This document shows positions 60,633-64,000 of a stretch of DNA of 64,000 nt, one piece after another. The position numbers and the translations under genes were made by a program. The notes beneath the pieces are model-generated. The model searched no databases. It was not told where the DNA came from and saw nothing but the letters and a program-made list of their open reading frames with translations. The DNA comes from JAHDVS01 sp964370985 (GTDB taxonomy: Bacteria > Actinomycetota > Thermoleophilia > Gaiellales > Gaiellaceae): positions 85,507 to 149,506 of the forward strand of contig CAYJLE010000002.1 in assembly GCA_964370985.1 (NCBI GenBank), in the 5' to 3' direction. Within the stretch, counting starts at the first letter, position 1. The number at the start of each line of letters is the position of its first letter.

Positions 60633-61432
60633 GCGTCACCGCCGGAATCGACGTCGGATCCGCCTACACGAAGGCCGTTCTCACCGACGGGAGCGGCGCG
60701 GTCGTCGCCCGCGCCACGTGCCCCACGGGCTTCAACTTCGCCCGCGCCGCCGAGCGGGCCCTGGCCGAGGCCCTGCTCGCCGGCGGGCGTTCCCGCGAGG
60801 AGGCGAGCTACCTCGCCGCCACGGGCAGCGGGCGCTACCAGGTGCCGTTCCGCGACCTTGCGATCACGGAGCTGACCTGTCACGCCTGGGCGGTGCACAC
60901 GGTCTTCCCGACCGTCCGCACGGTGCTCGACGTGGGTGGCCAGACGGCAAAGGCGATCCGCCTCGACGAGGCCGGCCGGGTGAAGGCGTTCCGCCTGAAC
61001 GACAAGTGCGCGGCAGGCTCCGGGGCGTTCCTCGAGAAGACGGTCCGTTACCTGGGCTTCGAGGCCGTGGACATCCCCCGGCTCGCCGACGACGCCAGCG
61101 ACCCGGCCGAGGTCTCGAGCGTCTGCACCGTGTTCGCCGAGTCGGAGGTGATCAACCACCTGGCGGGCGGCCGCAGCGCCGAGGACATCTGCGGCGGCGC
61201 CGTCGTCGCTCTCGCCGGGCGCGCCGGTCAGCTCGTCAAGAGGGTGAAGCCCGAGCCCGAGTTCGCCCTCACCGGGGGGTTGACGCGCGTCCCCCTGATG
61301 AAGCGGGAGCTCGAGGAGCTGCTCGACTGCACGTTCCTGGTCGGCGACGACGACCTCGGCGTCTACGCCGGGGCGATCGGCGCCGCCCTGCTCGCCGCCC
61401 AGCGGCAGCGTAAGCTCGCCCAAGTCGCCTGA
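60629..61432 (+). CDS. bzdQ: Benzoyl-CoA reductase ATPase subunit Q (BcrD-like)
   Basis: A 267-residue second ASKHA ATPase. Motifs are AGIDVGSAYTKAV (about residues 5-17), LDVGGQTAKAIR (about 100-111), and cluster ligands Cys127 (LNDKCAAGSG) and Cys166 (SSVCTVFAES). ATG overlaps the previous stop. Having two different ATPase subunits that share one bridging cluster is the hallmark of benzoyl-CoA reductases; dehydratase activators are homodimers from a single gene. Two ATP are used per electron pair in class I enzymes. Confidence 0.83.
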   Translation: MSVTAGIDVGSAYTKAVLTDGSGAVVARATCPTGFNFARAAERALAEALLAGGRSREEASYLAATGSGRYQVPFRDLAITELTCHAWAVHTVFPTVRTVLDVGGQTAKAIRLDEAGRVKAFRLNDKCAAGSGAFLEKTVRYLGFEAVDIPRLADDASDPAEVSSVCTVFAESEVINHLAGGRSAEDICGGAVVALAGRAGQLVKRVKPEPEFALTGGLTRVPLMKRELEELLDCTFLVGDDDLGVYAGAIGAALLAAQRQRKLAQVA

Positions 61433-61445
61433 GAGGAGAGAGCGC

Positions 61446-62411
61446 ATGGAGGAGGCTGGACGCCCGTTTGCCGGACGCCCGCCGGAGGGCTTCGGCTTCA
61501 CCGACGTCCTCTACGAGAAGAGAGACTGGGTCGCGCGCCTCACGATCAACCGGCCGCAGGCCTACAACGCGTACACGACGCATACGCTGACCGAGCTGCG
61601 GGAGGCGTTCCGCGACGCCGCCCACGACGACGGGGTGGCGGTGCTCGTCCTCACGGGCGCCGGCGAGAAGGCCTTCTGCACCGGCGGCGACGTCAAGGAG
61701 TACGCGGGCGAGTACACGCGGCGGCCGCGCGACTACTGGAAGTACATGGGCCTCTTCGCGGAGGCCCACGACGCGCTGCGCAACATCGGCAAGCCGACGA
61801 TCGCCCGCCTCAACGGCATCGTCGCCGGCGGCGGCAACGAGTGGAACATGGCCTGCGATCTGGCCGTCGCCGCCGACGACATCACGATTCGCCAGGTCGG
61901 CACCCGCGTGGGCTCGGTTGCCGCGGGCGGCGCAACCCAGTGGCTGCCGATCATGGTCGGCGATCGCCGCGCCCGCGAGATGCTGCTCATGTGCGAGCCG
62001 ATCACGGCGCAGCAGGCGCTCGAGTGGGGACTCGTGAACCGGGTCGTACCGCGGGCGGAGCTCGACGCGTGCGTGGACGGGCTGTGCGAGAAGCTGATCG
62101 ACAAGTTCCCCGAGTGCCTCCGCTACACGCGCCAGCAGGTGAACTTCTGGAAGGATCTGGCCTGGCACGGCACGATCGGGCACGCCCGCGAGTGGCTGTC
62201 TCTGCACTTCGCGAGCTACGAGCCCTGGGAGGGCATGACCGCGTTCGTCGAGAAGCGCGATCCCGACTACCGGCGCCTGCGCGAGCTGGCCCGCGACGGC
62301 GGCTCCTCCGAGTTCGTGTGGGGGCCGCCCGTGCGCGAGTGCGGCGCCTGCGGCGCGAAGGGCCTGCCCGAGGGCATGGCGTTCTGCGGGGCCTGCGGCA
62401 CCGAGCTTTGA
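61446..62411 (+). CDS. oah: 6-oxocyclohex-1-ene-1-carbonyl-CoA hydrolase-like protein (Oah/BamA) with C-terminal zinc ribbon
   Basis: A 321-residue crotonase-family protein. RPQAYNAYTTHTL (about residues 38-50), KAFCTGGDVKEYAGEY (about 76-91), GGATQWLPIMVG (about 160-171) and KFPECLRYTRQQVN (about 219-232) follow the Oah/BamA pattern. That enzyme opens the ring of the diene-derived 6-oxo compound to 3-hydroxypimelyl-CoA. It is shorter than the usual 360-380 residues and carries an extra CxxC-x11-CxxC ribbon (Cys299, 302, 314, 317) at the C-terminus. It directly follows the reductase genes. Confidence 0.75.
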   Translation: MEEAGRPFAGRPPEGFGFTDVLYEKRDWVARLTINRPQAYNAYTTHTLTELREAFRDAAHDDGVAVLVLTGAGEKAFCTGGDVKEYAGEYTRRPRDYWKYMGLFAEAHDALRNIGKPTIARLNGIVAGGGNEWNMACDLAVAADDITIRQVGTRVGSVAAGGATQWLPIMVGDRRAREMLLMCEPITAQQALEWGLVNRVVPRAELDACVDGLCEKLIDKFPECLRYTRQQVNFWKDLAWHGTIGHAREWLSLHFASYEPWEGMTAFVEKRDPDYRRLRELARDGGSSEFVWGPPVRECGACGAKGLPEGMAFCGACGTEL

Positions 62412-63178
62412 CCCGGTTTCTCGACCCCGAGCAGGCGGTGGCCGGGCTCGTGCCGGCCGGCGGGGTCGTAGCCGTCGGCGGGATGCACGCGACGGCCGCG
62501 CCGATGGCGCTCGTGCGCGAGCTGGTGCGCCAGCGGACGCGGATCGGACGGCTCGTGACGAGCCCCTCGACGTCGATCCAGGCCGATCTCCTGATCGGGG
62601 CGGGGCTGGTCGAAGAGCTGGTCGCGCCCTATGTCGGCTTCGAGGACCTCGGCCTCGCGCCGCGCTTCCGCCGGGCCGTCGAGGAGGGGACGATCCGCCT
62701 GCTCGAGTCGGACGAGGGGGGCCTGACGCACGCGCTCTACGCCGGCGCGGGAGGGCTGCCGTTCGTGCCGCTGCCCCCGGCGATCGGGCGCAGCGACGTC
62801 CCCCGCTCGTCCCCGGAGCTGTACCGGGAGGTCGAGGACCCGTTCACGGGGGAGCGCTGCTGGGCGATCCGCGCGCTGCGGCCCGACGTCGCGCTGATCG
62901 CCTGCGCGGAGGCCGACGAGGAGGGGAACATCGCCTTCGGGCGTGTCCCGTTCACCGACCGGCTGATGGCGCTCGCCGCGCGCGCGCTCGTCGTCCAGGT
63001 GGAGCGGCTCGTGCCCGCCGAGGCGATCGCGGTGCGCGAGGCGGGCACGACCCTGCCCGCGTTCCTCGTCTCCGCGGTGGTGGTGGCTCCCGGTGGCTGC
63101 GCGCCGACCGCCTCGCCCGGGTTCTACCCGCGCGACGAGACGGCGCTGCGCGCCCACCTCGAGGAGGCGCGAAAGTGA
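62408..63178 (+). CDS. Class I CoA-transferase-fold alpha subunit (GctA/IpdA-like)
   Basis: A 256-residue alpha subunit with GGMHATAAPMALVRELVRQ near residue 25, VGFEDLGLAPRFRRAVEEG (about 76-94) and GLPFVPLPPAIGRSD, as in glutaconate CoA-transferase and the ring hydrolase IpdA. The TTG start at 62408 overlaps the hydrolase stop. It acts with the next gene as a heterodimer. Either an acid:CoA transferase or an IpdAB-type hydrolytic ring cleavage is possible; sequence reading does not decide. Confidence 0.76.
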   Translation: MTRFLDPEQAVAGLVPAGGVVAVGGMHATAAPMALVRELVRQRTRIGRLVTSPSTSIQADLLIGAGLVEELVAPYVGFEDLGLAPRFRRAVEEGTIRLLESDEGGLTHALYAGAGGLPFVPLPPAIGRSDVPRSSPELYREVEDPFTGERCWAIRALRPDVALIACAEADEEGNIAFGRVPFTDRLMALAARALVVQVERLVPAEAIAVREAGTTLPAFLVSAVVVAPGGCAPTASPGFYPRDETALRAHLEEARK

Positions 63179-63900
63179 GCGCGCCCTACAGCCGGATGCA
63201 GCTGATGGCGTGCGTGCTGGCGCGCGCGTTCCGGGACGGCGAGGTCGTCGTGATGGGCGCCGTGCCGGCCCTGCCGCTCGCCGCGTGCCGCCTCGCGAAG
63301 GCGCTACACGCCCCCTCGCTCTCGTACGTCGTCGGCGGCAGCGGCACCGTCAACCCGGCGCCCGACGGGCTGCCCTCCCAGTCCTGCGACCCCGAGCTGC
63401 GCGGCGGGCCGGTGACGCTGCCGCTGCACGAGGTCGTGCTGCTCGAGGGCCGTGGCGGCGCGCTCGACGTGTTCTGCGCGGGCGGGCTCCAGATCGACGC
63501 TCACGGCAACTGCAACCTCGTCGGAGTCGGCGACCCGGCTCGGCCGAAGCTGCGCGGGCCGGGGTCGGTCGGCCTGCCGTTCCTGCCGGCCGTCAGCCGC
63601 ACGGTGATCTTCACGCTGGCCCACAGCCCGCGCACGTTCGTCGAGCGCGTCGATTTCGTCAGCGGCGCGGGGGATACGGCCGAGCTGGTCGTGACCCCGC
63701 TCGCCACCATGGACTTCGACCCGGCGACGCGCCGGCTGCGGCTCGCGAGTGTCCATCCGGGCGTCAGCGCGGAGGAGGTCCGGGCCCAGACGGGATTCGA
63801 GCTGCCGGGGCCGGACCCGGTGGCGGAGACGCCGCCGCCGACGGCCGCGGAGCTGGCAGTGCTCGAGCGGATCGACCCGGCGGGGGTCCTGCGCGCCTGA
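63175..63900 (+). CDS. Class I CoA-transferase-fold beta subunit (GctB/IpdB-like), catalytic Glu missing
   Basis: A 241-residue beta subunit. LHAPSLSYVVGGSGTVNPAP (about residues 43-62) aligns with the transferase segment that reads VESG in glutaconate CoA-transferase, whose Glu forms the CoA thioester; here the position is Gly. GGLQIDAHGNCNLVGVGD (about 102-119) and DYVSGAG-like FVSGAGD are family features. Loss of the Glu is reported for the IpdAB ring-cleaving hydrolases. GTG start overlaps the alpha subunit stop. It is the last gene before the terminator-like hairpin. Confidence 0.76.
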   Translation: MSAPYSRMQLMACVLARAFRDGEVVVMGAVPALPLAACRLAKALHAPSLSYVVGGSGTVNPAPDGLPSQSCDPELRGGPVTLPLHEVVLLEGRGGALDVFCAGGLQIDAHGNCNLVGVGDPARPKLRGPGSVGLPFLPAVSRTVIFTLAHSPRTFVERVDFVSGAGDTAELVVTPLATMDFDPATRRLRLASVHPGVSAEEVRAQTGFELPGPDPVAETPPPTAAELAVLERIDPAGVLRA

Positions 63901-63918
63901 CCGCGGCAAAGGGCATGT

Positions 63919-63948
63919 CCCGGTGCCTGGCCCCTGGCAGGCACCGGG
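63919..63948 (+). terminator. GC-rich hairpin after the benzoyl-CoA reductase operon
   Basis: Perfect 11-bp arms CCCGGTGCCTG (63919-63929) and CAGGCACCGGG (63938-63948) with an 8-base loop, 18 bases after the last stop. It lacks a U-tract, so it may be a factor-assisted terminator or a dispersed intergenic palindrome. Confidence 0.5.
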
Positions 63949-63971
63949 CAGGGCCCCGGGTCCGAAGAGGA

Positions 63972-63989
63972 GGGGGGGGGGGGGGGGGG
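63972..63989. other. 18-base poly-G tract at the scaffold end
   Basis: An uninterrupted G run close to the end of the window. Such tracts commonly arise from read-end artefacts; no coding meaning is evident. Confidence 0.8.
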
Positions 63990-64000
63990 TGCAGGATAGC

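Noticed and set aside
57303..61432. Reading the genes as a 2-hydroxyacyl-CoA dehydratase (lactyl, phenyllactyl or glutaryl type)
   Set aside because: That family uses one activator gene giving a homodimer. Here two different ATPase genes follow, and subunits N and O carry the KMCEPGLEEQ and IKSCRTVSTGL blocks of benzoyl-CoA reductases.
1..64000. tRNA, rRNA, CRISPR arrays, insertion sequences or att sites
   Set aside because: Scanning both strands showed no cloverleaf-like run, no regularly spaced direct repeats, no transposase or integrase gene and no terminal inverted repeats, so no transfer boundary can be supported.

Overview
The window looks like a high-GC actinobacterial chromosome segment, most likely a soil or sediment Thermoleophilia-like lineage recovered as a metagenome scaffold. 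This is inferred from very high GC, frequent GTG and TTG starts, Ala/Arg-rich proteins, F420-type luciferase-like oxidoreductases, a 10-N scaffold gap (56337-56346) and poly-G runs beside the gap and at the right end. No 16S rRNA or other taxonomic marker is present.

Almost the whole window reads as a catabolic island for aromatic compounds using CoA-thioester, oxygen-independent (anaerobic-type) chemistry. At the left edge are ordinary genes: a cut PlsC-like acyltransferase, a SixA-like phosphatase, an ABC-2 exporter pair and a metallo-beta-lactamase-fold hydrolase. Then comes a minus-strand operon iclR-hcrC-hcrA-hcrB-tetR (3392-8647) for 4-hydroxybenzoyl-CoA reductase, including the extra cysteines in HcrB that mark this enzyme. 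It is divergent from a BadH-like dehydrogenase and an enoyl-CoA hydratase. From 10.3 to 19.5 kb lie a thiolase, acetoacetyl-CoA synthetase, two CaiB-type CoA transferases, MaoC hydratase, CitE lyase, acyl-CoA dehydrogenase and a luciferase-like oxidoreductase. A DUF6282-like amidohydrolase and two sister IclR regulators follow.

From 22.6 to 36.4 kb there is one long plus-strand operon. It holds four genes whose order and sizes match the acetophenone carboxylase core ApcABCD, then a Liv-type ABC uptake system, a UroD-like protein and an aryl-CoA-ligase-like enzyme. The transporter's ATPase gene is a LivG-LivF fusion interrupted by a single in-frame TAG. From 36.4 to 43.8 kb are SDR, PaaX-like regulator, a BadI/MenB-like ring-cleaving hydrolase, a third CaiB transferase, a thiolase, a cobalamin-mutase large subunit without its B12 domain, and an inositol-monophosphatase-family enzyme.

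From 45.0 to 56.3 kb a second long operon, divergent from an IclR gene, encodes a luciferase-like oxidoreductase, a benzoate-CoA-ligase-family enzyme, a split PEP-synthase-like dikinase resembling phenylphosphate synthase, an amidohydrolase of the non-oxidative decarboxylase superfamily between the two halves, and a second complete Liv transporter. Beyond the scaffold gap, a PaaX-like regulator is divergent from an operon for a Bzd-type ATP-dependent benzoyl-CoA reductase (NOPQ), an Oah/BamA-like ring hydrolase with an added zinc ribbon, and a class I CoA-transferase-fold pair lacking the usual catalytic Glu.

Taken together: Liv systems would import aromatic acids, ketones or phenols; ligases, carboxylase and dikinase would activate them; Hcr would remove the para-hydroxyl; BzdNOPQ would dearomatise benzoyl-CoA; Oah, BadH, BadI and the beta-oxidation-type enzymes would open the ring and yield acetyl-CoA. 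IclR and PaaX repressors or activators, with visible dyad operators, would gate expression. Gene-family calls rest on motifs and remembered family features; the pathway is inference. No RNA genes, CRISPR arrays or insertion sequences were seen, and there is no gene-free stretch over 300 bases.
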